Assembly: GCF_000183135.1 (NCBI RefSeq)
Contig: NC_014734.1
Location: 992,001-1,056,000 of the forward strand
Origin: Paludibacter propionicigenes WB4
Lineage (GTDB): Bacteria; Bacteroidota; Bacteroidia; Bacteroidales; Paludibacteraceae
DNA length: 64,000 bases
Direction: 5' to 3'
Shown here in pieces: positions 23,667 to 33,928 of this stretch. Every line of letters starts with the position of its first letter. Position 1 is the stretch's first letter. Below the pieces are notes generated by a model, which was given only the letters and a program-made list of their open reading frames with translations, was not told the DNA's origin and did not search any database. The translations under genes were made by a program, and so were the position numbers.

Positions 23667-25553
23667 TCAAAGCCTTTTCCGGCTCAGTATGAAATACATA
23701 TTTTTCATGCCGGCGTACAAACCGCTTTCCTTTGGAATAATATTCCTTACCAATTGTTTTGCGTTGTTCAGTAGCACATCGAAGTGCACTAGCAGCGACG
23801 AGCGGCTTCCGATTTCGACCTGTACCGATTCATTGATTATCGAAATTACTTTCTTAGATAAATCGTAATTTATACGCGACGGGAATTCGTTCAGATTGAC
23901 CGTGAGATCGTTTTGGCTTTTCACAAGTTCATTCATGTCCAGCAATTTCAGTCGCTTATTGTTTTTTGCCAGCTTACGAATAGCTTCGTTCAGCTCAATA
24001 TGGGCTAAATGCCTGTCGACATAGAATGGTTCGGTGTTTTTTTCGCAAGGAAACTCAACGCCTAAAATTAAACACAATATTGTTTCCTTATCTAAATCGT
24101 TCAGTATTTTACTGATTCGCTTGCAATAATCTTCCGGAGTAGTCTTCCCCTTGAATTCATATTTTTCGGAAAATTCCTTCAGGTATTCTTCCGTAAATGT
24201 ATTACTAGCGCTGTAAAGCGTTCCAGAAATAAGACCCGGCCAGAAATTCTGATCGGTTAGCGGATATAAATACGAACCGGCTGTAACCTGAATGTTCGAA
24301 TTTTTCTTTTGGTAAATACCTGCAAATGCATCGTTGAATGTACTTAAAAACACAATATCATATTTCTCTGTATAGATCGTTCCGTTGAACATCTCCTCAT
24401 CATAAAAAATGCAATCGCGAAGGATTTCCTGCTTCTCAGCTGGCGAATAATCTTTTAGCTGAGACAAAAACACCGAATGATTATGACCGGCAATAACATT
24501 GTTTCTGGCAGCGCCTACATAGTCGAATTCACATCTGAACAAATTATCATTTGTCAGGTAAGCAATTGTTTGAGAAAAATCGCACGGACTTTTAAATAAA
24601 AATTTCTCCCCGTTCGGAACAGGATTTGCGGCTTGGACTGCTTTATTTAGATTCTGTATAGAATTATTATTAATCCATGCCGGCGCAGGAGCTTTGGTCA
24701 GTGGCGACACCACTTCGCCTGTCACTTCCAACGCCGGATAATTCAACGTGGAATAGACAAACTGCTCGGCTCCCAGCCCCATAACACGGCAGGAGAAAAG
24801 ATAATGTTCTAGCTTATTCGCTATCAGAGCATAAAATCCGACGATTCCGTAATCGCCGAATTTGTCGTTTACGGTAATGTAAGCGCAGGAGGCATCGGGA
24901 TTTTCGAGCAGGGCTTTGAGCTCTGCTTCAGAAATTCTTTTCTTGGTATAATTCAGCTGATTGGATCGGGACAATAATTCATGAATGCGCCCAATTTCAG
25001 GCATACAGTCCTCAACGATATTGAGCTTAACATTGCAGGCATACAGAAAATCTTCGTTACTATTATACTCTTTTTTCTCTGCTCTTTTCTGCTCAAGCAA
25101 CTTATATTGATTCAGCCGATTATGATTCAGATCTTTCTTTTCCAATGTAGCCACCAACTCTATCAGCTCTTCTATTTCGTCTGGACTTGCAGTCATAATG
25201 CCGGGAGCATAATGCTTGGCTTCTTCCATGTTAGTGACTTCGTCGTCGATAAAGAGTACGTTTTCTGCCCGCAACGACATATCTTTAATCAAATCATTCA
25301 TCCGATGGCCTTTCGAAGTCCAGTCGATAGACGGAAAAACAAAGTAATCGAACATTTCAATTTCATTCAGCTTATCGGCTACTACTTCGTAGGTATTTTT
25401 TGAACAAATAGAATTTACAATACCGCTGTGAGTCAATGATTTTATTAATTCTATATTTTTCGGAATCAACTGTATGCCGCCTTCTTTTATGCTGCCGGAC
25501 CAGAAAGTGTTATCCAGGTCCCATATTACTAGTTTTATCTTATTAATATCCAT
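23667..25553 (-). CDS. HAD-IIIC (FkbH-like) family protein with C-terminal extension
   Basis: A 628-residue cytoplasmic protein. The first 150 residues are a HAD-IIIC phosphatase-type domain with WDLDNTFWSG (D12, D14 as the expected nucleophile and acid) and the later acidic pair in LFIDDEV near 100. Residues about 165-300 resemble the GNAT-like part of FkbH proteins (FGDYGIVGFYALI near 230). The last 300 residues contain AGHNHSVF and a conserved FLSTFNDAFAG block and are similar to SGNH/BcbF-type extensions, which I cannot assign with certainty. FkbH-like proteins load acyl carrier proteins with glyceryl units or act in surface-polysaccharide pathways. No carrier protein or polysaccharide genes are adjacent, so the role is open. 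Confidence 0.75.
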   Translation of the reverse strand: MDINKIKLVIWDLDNTFWSGSIKEGGIQLIPKNIELIKSLTHSGIVNSICSKNTYEVVADKLNEIEMFDYFVFPSIDWTSKGHRMNDLIKDMSLRAENVLFIDDEVTNMEEAKHYAPGIMTASPDEIEELIELVATLEKKDLNHNRLNQYKLLEQKRAEKKEYNSNEDFLYACNVKLNIVEDCMPEIGRIHELLSRSNQLNYTKKRISEAELKALLENPDASCAYITVNDKFGDYGIVGFYALIANKLEHYLFSCRVMGLGAEQFVYSTLNYPALEVTGEVVSPLTKAPAPAWINNNSIQNLNKAVQAANPVPNGEKFLFKSPCDFSQTIAYLTNDNLFRCEFDYVGAARNNVIAGHNHSVFLSQLKDYSPAEKQEILRDCIFYDEEMFNGTIYTEKYDIVFLSTFNDAFAGIYQKKNSNIQVTAGSYLYPLTDQNFWPGLISGTLYSASNTFTEEYLKEFSEKYEFKGKTTPEDYCKRISKILNDLDKETILCLILGVEFPCEKNTEPFYVDRHLAHIELNEAIRKLAKNNKRLKLLDMNELVKSQNDLTVNLNEFPSRINYDLSKKVISIINESVQVEIGSRSSLLVHFDVLLNNAKQLVRNIIPKESGLYAGMKNMYFILSRKRL

Positions 25554-25752
25554 AGTGTATCTGTTTTATGATAATTGTATTCATTTCAATTTTGAAACAA
25601 CACAATTTTTATTTTCTAACATCGACCCCGCTTAAAAGGTTCATAATTGAATAGTTATTAATCTATCTGTAACACGATAAGGCATTTTAGTCTTTCCTCA
25701 AAAAACAAGGGTTAATAAAGCCATTATTTCAGCGGGTTTAAATGATATTTGT

Positions 25753-25760
25753 TAACTTTG
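25753..25760 (+). promoter_or_regulatory. Putative -7 box (TAACTTTG) of the membrane/kinase fusion gene
   Basis: TAACTTTGC matches TAnnTTTG and lies 56 bp before the ATG at 25817. No TTG at 19-21 bp. Confidence 0.45.
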
Positions 25761-25816
25761 CAGCAACAAAAACAGAAGAACCCCTAAATGGTTGACCTGT
25801 TACGGAAATTAGTTTG

Positions 25817-27121
25817 ATGAAAAAAGAAGGTCTTTTTAGAAGAAGCATAGCCCTGATAGCAGGGCTTTTTATTATGGCATTTGGAGTTGCCCTGTCGGTA
25901 AAAGCTAATCTGGGCACATCGCCCATATCGTGCGTTCCCTATGTCTACAGTCTCGGATTCCCCATCACCATAGGTGCAGCCTCCATTGTGATGAATGTGG
26001 TACTCATTCTGCTGCAAATGGCGGTACTCCGAAAAAACTACCAGCCCATACAACTACTGCAATTCCCGGTAGCCTTCTTTTTCGGATTTTTTATCGATTT
26101 TGCCATGTTTGTCCTGTCGGGAGTTCAACCTGCAAATTATCTGTGGCAATGGATACTCTGTCTGCTTAGTTGCGTCATCATTGCTTTCGGTGTTTTTCTG
26201 GAAGTAAAAGCAAAGGTCACCTACCTGGCCGGCGAAGGATTGTCGCTCGCCATCTCCAAAGCTTTTCAAAAAGAATTCGGAAAAGTAAAAGTGGGACTGG
26301 ACAGCACCCTCGTAGCTATTGGCATTGTGAGCTCCCTTGTTTTTCTCCATAACCTGCAGGGCATACGCGAAGGAACCGTTGCCGCCGCTCTACTGGTAGG
26401 CAGTATCGCCAAATTTTACGGAAAGCACCTCACATTTATTGATAACTTACTTACCCCGAAAGCAACAACAGAAACCAGATCGACACCCAGCATTGTAACA
26501 GATCAACCGGATCGACTCATTATAAACATTGCCCGGGAGTATGGTAGCGGCGGTCATGAAATAGGTGAAATAGTAGCCCGGAAGTTAGGAATCTCTTTTT
26601 ACGATACAAAGCTTATCGAACTCTCCGCAGCAGCATCGGGCTTCACCCCCGAATATGTAAAAGAGCATGAACAAAAGCTGGCAAACGGCCTGCTGTTTGA
26701 TCTGTACGAACAGAATTATGCCTACATAAACGAAGAGATGCCCCTACTCGACACCCTGTTTATGGTTCAAAGTAAAGTGATACGCGACATCAGTCAAAAA
26801 GAATCCTGCGTTATTGTGGGGCGATGTGCCGACTTTGTTTTAAAAAGCCATCCCAACTGTTTCAATGTATTCATTCATGCCAATAAAGAATACAGAATGC
26901 GCCGTATTATCCACGAGTATGGCGTCGATGCTGCTTTGGCTGAAAAGGAGATGGAGAAAACAGATAAAGAACGACTGAACTATTGCCGCCATTATACACA
27001 CCGCACGTGGGGTCAGTCGGGCAACTATCATCTTACGCTCGATAATTCGCTCTTTGGCCCCGAACAGTCGGCCATGATGATTATCGAAGCCCTGCAAAAA
27101 CGAATAATCAACAAAGACTAA
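25817..27121 (+). CDS. DUF6198/YitT-like membrane domain fused to cytidylate-kinase-like domain
   Basis: The ATG at 25817 is preferred to an in-frame TTG one codon earlier. Residues about 1-215 are a six-helix membrane domain of the YczE/YitT-like DUF6198 type (KANLGTSPISCVPYVYSLGF near 30, a second copy-like motif KAKVTYLAGEGLSLAI near 135). After a linker (about 216-235), residues 236-434 form a cytidylate-kinase-like P-loop domain with the glycine-rich REYGSGGHEIGEIVARKLG near 245 and VIVGRCADFVL near 335. Either half occurs alone in other bacteria; here they are one protein with no stop between. The kinase half would be cytoplasmic. Neither substrate is known. A perfect-stem terminator follows. 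Confidence 0.82.
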   Translation: MKKEGLFRRSIALIAGLFIMAFGVALSVKANLGTSPISCVPYVYSLGFPITIGAASIVMNVVLILLQMAVLRKNYQPIQLLQFPVAFFFGFFIDFAMFVLSGVQPANYLWQWILCLLSCVIIAFGVFLEVKAKVTYLAGEGLSLAISKAFQKEFGKVKVGLDSTLVAIGIVSSLVFLHNLQGIREGTVAAALLVGSIAKFYGKHLTFIDNLLTPKATTETRSTPSIVTDQPDRLIINIAREYGSGGHEIGEIVARKLGISFYDTKLIELSAAASGFTPEYVKEHEQKLANGLLFDLYEQNYAYINEEMPLLDTLFMVQSKVIRDISQKESCVIVGRCADFVLKSHPNCFNVFIHANKEYRMRRIIHEYGVDAALAEKEMEKTDKERLNYCRHYTHRTWGQSGNYHLTLDNSLFGPEQSAMMIIEALQKRIINKD

Positions 27122-27142
27122 TTATCAAATAAGTAATCCATA

Positions 27143-27169
27143 GGGACAGGTCGCGACCTGTCCTTTTTT
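27143..27169 (+). terminator. Intrinsic terminator after the fusion gene
   Basis: GGACAGGTCG and CGACCTGTCC form a perfect 20-nt palindrome followed by TTTTTT, 22 bp after the stop codon. Confidence 0.85.
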
Positions 27170-27184
27170 GTACAATAACCAACA

Positions 27185-27207
27185 TTGTAGAAAATACCCT
27201 ATTTTTG
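27185..27207 (+). promoter_or_regulatory. Putative promoter of the M49 peptidase (TTG-N12-TATTTTTG)
   Basis: TATTTTTG at 27200-27207 matches the -7 consensus. The nearest TTG (27185-27187) is 12 bp upstream rather than 19-21. Leader about 57 nt. Confidence 0.4.
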
Positions 27208-27267
27208 TATTCCCAAAAACAATAGTTTCGCGAATTCGTTTTAGTAAATTAAATTCATAGTAAAACA

Positions 27268-29310
27268 ATGAAAAAAATAACCCTAATTTGTATGACAAGT
27301 ATGCTAATGGCCGGTGCAACCACAAGTGCATCGACGCCTCCTGTTGAGAATTTCAAATACACGGTAGATAAGTTCGCCGATATTGAGATCTTGCGTTACC
27401 GCGTTCCCGATTTCGAAACCCTGAGTCTGAAACAAAAAGAACTGATTTATTTTCTGAATCAGGCCGCGCTTGAAGGTCACGATATTCTGTACGATCAGAA
27501 CAACAAGCATAACCTGTGTATTCGTCGCACACTGGAAGCGGTGTATATCAACTACAAAGGCGATCGAAAATCCGAAGAGTTTGCGCAATTCACCACTTAC
27601 CTGAAACGCGTTTGGATGGGTACCGGCATTCATCATCATTATTCCGAAGATAAGTTCGTTCCCGGATTTACGGCGGCTTTCTTCAAAAAAGCAGTAAAAA
27701 GTATTGATGCGAAAAAACTTCCGCTGTCGAAAGGTGAAACAGTGGATGCGCTTATTACCAAGCTCACTCCTGTCCTCTTCGACCCTACCGTTTATCCAAA
27801 ACGTACCAATCAGGCAGCCGGTGTAGATTTGATTAAAACCTCCGCCAACAATTATTACGGCGATAATATCACCCAAGCCGAAGTGGAAGCGTTTTACGAC
27901 AAAATGAAAAACCCCAACGATAAAGAACCCGTTTCGTATGGTCTGAACAGCAAACTGGTAAAAGAAAAAGGGGTGTTGGTAGAAAAAACCTATAAAGTAG
28001 GCGGACTTTACGGTAAAGCCATTGCCCGCATAGTAGGTTGGCTGGAAAAAGCTGCAACGGTAGCCGAAAACGATAAACAAAAAGATGTGATCAACAGTTT
28101 GACTGAATTTTACAAAACAGGCAGTCTGAAAACCTACGATGAATATTCCATTAAATGGGTAAAAGACCTGGCTTCACAAGTGGACTTTGTAAACGGATTT
28201 ACTGAAACCTACGGCGATCCGCTGGGTATGAAAGCCAGTTGGGAATCGATCGTAAACTTCAAAAATATTGAGGCTACGAAGCGCACACAAATTATTAGTT
28301 CCAATGCACAATGGTTCGAAGATCATTCGCCAATTGATGCTAAATTCAAGAAAGAAACCGTAAAAGGTGTATCGGCCAAAGTAATTACAGCCACCATCCT
28401 AGCCGGCGATTGCTATCCTGCCACTCCCATTGGCGTAAACCTGCCTAACTCCAACTGGATTCGTCACGAATACGGCTCGAAATCGGTAACCATCGAAAAC
28501 ATTACCGAAGCCTACGATCAAGCATCGTTGGGTAATGGTTTTGCCGAAGAATTTATGTTGAGCGACGTGGAACGCAAACGTGCCAAAGAATTTGCATCGC
28601 TCACCAATAACCTGCACACCGACTTACACGAATGTCTGGGTCATGGTTCCGGCAAATTACTTCCGGGTGTTGATCCCGATGCTTTAAAAGCCTACGGTTC
28701 CACCATCGAAGAAGCTCGTGCCGACTTATTTGGTTTGTACTACATGGCTGATCCGAAAATAGTTGAACTGGGTCTGTTGCCTGACAAAGAAGCGTTCAAA
28801 GCCGAATACTATTCGTACATCATGAATGGTTTGATGACTCAGCTTACCCGCATCCAACCCGGTAAAGATATTGAAGAAGCTCACATGCGTAACCGTCAAC
28901 TCATTGCTTCGTGGGCATTTGAGAAGGGAAAAGCCGAAAATGTGATTGAGTTTGTTACCCGAGATGGAGAAACTTTTGTGAAAGTAAACGATTACCAGAA
29001 ACTGCGTACTTTATTTGGACAATTATTGGCAGAAATTCAGCGCATCAAATCGACCGGTGACTTTGAAGGCGGAAAAAATCTGGTGGAAACCTACGGTGTA
29101 AAAGTAAATCACGCACTTCATGCCGAAGTATTGGAACGTTATAAAAAGCTGAATCTGGCTCCGTATCGCGGATTTGTCAATCCTGTTTATACACTGGTAA
29201 AAAATACCAAAGGCGAAATTACCGACGTAAAGATTTCGTACAACGAAAACTATATCGATCAACACCTGCGTTACTCCAAAGAATACTCCAGCTTACCTAC
29301 ATACAACTAA
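27268..29310 (+). CDS. Dipeptidyl peptidase III (M49 family), exported
   Basis: A 680-residue zinc exopeptidase that removes dipeptides from the N-terminus of oligopeptides. The zinc motif is HECLGH at 454-459 (the family's HEXXGH), with the third ligand in EEARADLFG at 481-482. Typical conserved blocks precede (LGDVERKRAKEF-like SDVERKRAKEFAS near 433). An N-terminal signal peptide (KITLICMTSMLMAGATTSAS) predicts export to the periplasm, unlike cytosolic eukaryotic forms. It is bounded by its own -7 box and by a strong bidirectional terminator. With the M3 peptidase at 31765 it suggests periplasmic peptide breakdown, which fits an amino-acid-using anaerobe. Confidence 0.93.
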   Translation: MKKITLICMTSMLMAGATTSASTPPVENFKYTVDKFADIEILRYRVPDFETLSLKQKELIYFLNQAALEGHDILYDQNNKHNLCIRRTLEAVYINYKGDRKSEEFAQFTTYLKRVWMGTGIHHHYSEDKFVPGFTAAFFKKAVKSIDAKKLPLSKGETVDALITKLTPVLFDPTVYPKRTNQAAGVDLIKTSANNYYGDNITQAEVEAFYDKMKNPNDKEPVSYGLNSKLVKEKGVLVEKTYKVGGLYGKAIARIVGWLEKAATVAENDKQKDVINSLTEFYKTGSLKTYDEYSIKWVKDLASQVDFVNGFTETYGDPLGMKASWESIVNFKNIEATKRTQIISSNAQWFEDHSPIDAKFKKETVKGVSAKVITATILAGDCYPATPIGVNLPNSNWIRHEYGSKSVTIENITEAYDQASLGNGFAEEFMLSDVERKRAKEFASLTNNLHTDLHECLGHGSGKLLPGVDPDALKAYGSTIEEARADLFGLYYMADPKIVELGLLPDKEAFKAEYYSYIMNGLMTQLTRIQPGKDIEEAHMRNRQLIASWAFEKGKAENVIEFVTRDGETFVKVNDYQKLRTLFGQLLAEIQRIKSTGDFEGGKNLVETYGVKVNHALHAEVLERYKKLNLAPYRGFVNPVYTLVKNTKGEITDVKISYNENYIDQHLRYSKEYSSLPTYN

Positions 29311-29329
29311 GCAATAGATTCATATAAAA

Positions 29330-29374
29330 AGAAACAGGCTGATTCGACATAAAAGCGAATCAGCCTGTTTTTAT
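29330..29374. terminator. Bidirectional terminator between convergent genes
   Basis: A perfect 15-bp stem (AAACAGGCTGATTCG with CGAATCAGCCTGTTT, loop of 9) has T runs on both sides. It serves the M49 gene and the convergent GHL10 gene. Confidence 0.92.
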
Positions 29375-29388
29375 ATAGAACACCGGAA

Positions 29389-30912
29389 TCACATCCGTCG
29401 TGTAACTCCCTGTGTTGGTACACTCTCGTGTTTATACCGATTGATGGCAGTAACCACAAACGTGTAATTTCCTCTGAATTTTTGTTCGAAGTCACGCAGA
29501 TTTATACAGTTTTCGGTTGTTCTGATTAAGATATTAGCCGGATCATTCATGTCACCGACCTTTTTACCCTTGAACGCGTAAACCAGGTAATATGCTATCT
29601 GGCAACCACCTTCTTCTTCCACTTCATCCCACATCAGAAAAGCGTCTTTACCATCGCGCAACACTTTTATGTTCTGTGGTTGAGCCGAAGGTTCTCCTTC
29701 AATATTCCGGTTAACCGGACAAACAGCAGGATATTTATAGAAATTGGTTTTCAAGCTATCGTTTAATCCCAGCTTATTCTTCACGAACGCCTTCGCACTA
29801 TAAAACACAGCTCCGTCTATCTGCGGATAATTTTTATTTAAGCGCAACTGTCTGACTAATTCATTTCCTTTACGCCAAGCCGAGTTAGCCTCGGGTAAAC
29901 CCAACTGAGAGTTATAAAGACCAATATACAGGTTTTTGCCAAACGAGTTCTCACTCCACCATTTCGCCAGAATTTCATAATCGGCCACTTTCTTGCCTAT
30001 CTCCCAGTAAAGTTGAGGAGCCACGTAGTCGATACTTCCTTCTTTAAGCCATTTCAGAATGTCGGCGTACAAATCATCATAATTCTGAACTCCGGCGCGC
30101 GTAGCCGATCCTTTCGGATCTACATTATCATTGCGCCACACACCAAAAGGCGAGATACCAAATTCAACCCAGGGTTTTAGGCTTTTGATGGTTTTTTGAA
30201 GCTCGTTTATAACCATATTTACGTTATTTCTGCGCCAGTCGTCGCGCTGATTCGGAGCAAAACCACGTGGGTTATTTTTAAACGTGGCAGCATCCGGAAA
30301 CTCCTCACCGGCTACCCGATACGGATAAAAGTAATCATCAAAATGTACAGCATCAATATCATATCTTTCTACCACATCTTCCACCACTTTATTCAGAAAT
30401 TCGCGTGTTTCATCCAGTCCCGGATTAAAGTAATACTTATCCCCATACTTTACAAACAAATCTCTGTTTTTGTAAAACAGATGATTCTTGTTTAAAATAC
30501 CCAGGTTATCCGAATTAAGAACCCTGTACGGATTCAGCCATACGTGTACTTCTATACAACGCTTATGAGCCTCTTCAATAATAAATTGCAGCGGATCGTA
30601 ATATGGATTGGGTCTTTCGCCCTGTTTGCCGGTCAACCAGTTCGACCATGGTTCCAGTGCTGAAGGATAAAATGCGTCGGCCGTTGGTCTTATCTGTACC
30701 ACAATGGCATTCATGTTGTTCTTTGCAAACTCATCCAGCATGGCCCGCATTTCTTCGCGTTGCGCTTTCGATGTCAGATTACGCTGGCTGGGCCAGTCTA
30801 TATTTGCAACAGTGGCTATCCATACCGCTCGCATTTCGCGTTTTGACTGCTGAGCAAAAAGGCTCATAACGCATAGAGAAAGGATAAAAAGAAGGGTTAT
30901 TTTTTTATTCAT
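29389..30912 (-). CDS. GHL10 (DUF187) glycoside hydrolase-like protein, exported
   Basis: I choose the ATG complementary to 30910-30912 (507 residues), which opens a signal peptide (KKITLLFILSLCVMSLFAQ). The main domain is glycosyl hydrolase-like 10, a TIM-barrel family, with its typical start REMRAVWIATVANIDWPS near 25, VQIRPTADAFYPS near 75, VHVWLNPYRVLN near 120, DAVHFDDYFYPY near 190 and GISPFGVWR near 253. A fibronectin type III-like domain ends the protein (about 415-505). Family members act on peptidoglycan or related glycans in some species, but no substrate can be read here. Its promoter diverges from that of mgsA. Confidence 0.9.
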   Translation of the reverse strand: MNKKITLLFILSLCVMSLFAQQSKREMRAVWIATVANIDWPSQRNLTSKAQREEMRAMLDEFAKNNMNAIVVQIRPTADAFYPSALEPWSNWLTGKQGERPNPYYDPLQFIIEEAHKRCIEVHVWLNPYRVLNSDNLGILNKNHLFYKNRDLFVKYGDKYYFNPGLDETREFLNKVVEDVVERYDIDAVHFDDYFYPYRVAGEEFPDAATFKNNPRGFAPNQRDDWRRNNVNMVINELQKTIKSLKPWVEFGISPFGVWRNDNVDPKGSATRAGVQNYDDLYADILKWLKEGSIDYVAPQLYWEIGKKVADYEILAKWWSENSFGKNLYIGLYNSQLGLPEANSAWRKGNELVRQLRLNKNYPQIDGAVFYSAKAFVKNKLGLNDSLKTNFYKYPAVCPVNRNIEGEPSAQPQNIKVLRDGKDAFLMWDEVEEEGGCQIAYYLVYAFKGKKVGDMNDPANILIRTTENCINLRDFEQKFRGNYTFVVTAINRYKHESVPTQGVTRRM

Positions 30913-30932
30913 AAAATTGAAATGTTTAAAAA

Positions 30933-30963
30933 CAAAAGTAAACAAAATTCACAAATGAAGCAA
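30933..30963 (-). promoter_or_regulatory. Putative GHL10 promoter (TTG-N20-TACTTTTG)
   Basis: On the minus strand TTG (30961-30963) and TACTTTTG (30933-30940) are separated by 20 bp, the standard Bacteroidota spacing. Leader about 20 nt. Confidence 0.55.
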
Positions 30964-31002
30964 CCTTACGACTGTTTTTTCTTGAACTTTTGGCTTTATC
31001 AG

Positions 31003-31032
31003 TTGTTTGAATAAGAAAAAACCGTAACTTTG
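31003..31032 (+). promoter_or_regulatory. mgsA promoter (TTG-N19-TAACTTTG), decides start choice
   Basis: TTG at 31003-31005 and TAACTTTG at 31025-31032 have a 19-bp spacer. Transcription should begin close to 31036, so the ATG at 31037 would be leaderless while the ATG at 31061 would have a leader of about 25 nt. Confidence 0.6.
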
Positions 31033-31060
31033 TAAAATGAACAGAGAAAAAATTGAAAAT

Positions 31061-31504
31061 ATGGATAAACAACTGACAATTGCCTTGGTTGCCCATGACA
31101 GACGTAAAGCCGATATGGTTGAATGGGCTGTATTTAATGCCGATATGTTATCGAAACATAAACTTATTTGTACCGGAACTACCGGAGGATTGATTCAAAA
31201 AGCATTTGAAGAAAAAGGTGTAGAAGCGGAAATAGTGTGTATGAATTCCGGACCACTTGGTGGCGATGCCGAAATTGCAGCACTGGTTGTACGCAAACAA
31301 ATAAATCTGGCCGTTTTTCTTATCGACGACTTAAATGCTCAACCACACGAAGCAGATATTCAGATGTTGCTCCGTCAATGCCGTGTTCACAATGTACCCA
31401 TTGCCTGTAACCGATACAGTGCAGACCTAATGATTACCAGTTCATTGTGGGATGATGAAGACTACGTTCCAAGCGAACCACGTTACATCAAATTTGACCG
31501 TTAA
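31061..31504 (+). CDS. mgsA: Methylglyoxal synthase
   Basis: MgsA converts dihydroxyacetone phosphate to methylglyoxal and phosphate, a bypass that relieves phosphate or sugar-phosphate stress. From ATG 31061 the product has 147 residues and begins MDKQLTIALVAHDRRKADMV, aligning with the usual family start. Other hallmarks are the phosphate-binding GTTGGLIQ near 42, SGPLGGDAEIAALV near 63, the catalytic aspartate region FLIDDLNAQPHEADIQMLLRQCRVHNVP near 92, and ACNRYSADLMI near 121. A start at 31037 would add eight polar residues and requires a leaderless mRNA; I cannot exclude it. The gene stands alone between promoter and terminator. Confidence 0.95.
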   Translation: MDKQLTIALVAHDRRKADMVEWAVFNADMLSKHKLICTGTTGGLIQKAFEEKGVEAEIVCMNSGPLGGDAEIAALVVRKQINLAVFLIDDLNAQPHEADIQMLLRQCRVHNVPIACNRYSADLMITSSLWDDEDYVPSEPRYIKFDR

Positions 31505-31523
31505 TAATAAACTTTAATAACTC

Positions 31524-31567
31524 AGTAGCGCTATCGTCCCAGTTTCGATAGTGCTACTTTTTTTATT
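31524..31567 (+). terminator. Intrinsic terminator of mgsA
   Basis: AGTAGCGCTATCG pairs with CGATAGTGCTACT (one G-U-type mismatch) followed by a run of eight T, 20 bp after the stop codon. Confidence 0.9.
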
Positions 31568-31625
31568 CATGAATAATGATTCATAAATCATAGCGATAGC
31601 ACTGCGCTGGTTTGCTTTATATTAG

Positions 31626-31657
31626 TTTGGAACATTGAATAATTATCTGTATTTTTG
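31626..31657 (+). promoter_or_regulatory. Promoter of the M3 peptidase unit (TTTG-N20-TATTTTTG)
   Basis: TTTG at 31626-31629 and TATTTTTG at 31650-31657 match both Bacteroidota elements with a 20-bp spacer, the best promoter in the window. Leader about 100 nt. Confidence 0.65.
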
Positions 31658-31764
31658 ACAAAATTTCGGATAATTTAATCTTAATAGTTGATTCCCATTA
31701 TCCTAAATTAAAGAAATCAGTAAACACAATCAAAACCAATTTTCAAATCTCATTATTCAGGAAA

Positions 31765-33861
<2,097 letters not shown>

Positions 33862-33928
33862 ATATCCGTCTCATCGATTTCAAAAAACAATGCTTTTTTA
33901 GCATATTCTAATTCTATTATTTGTATTT

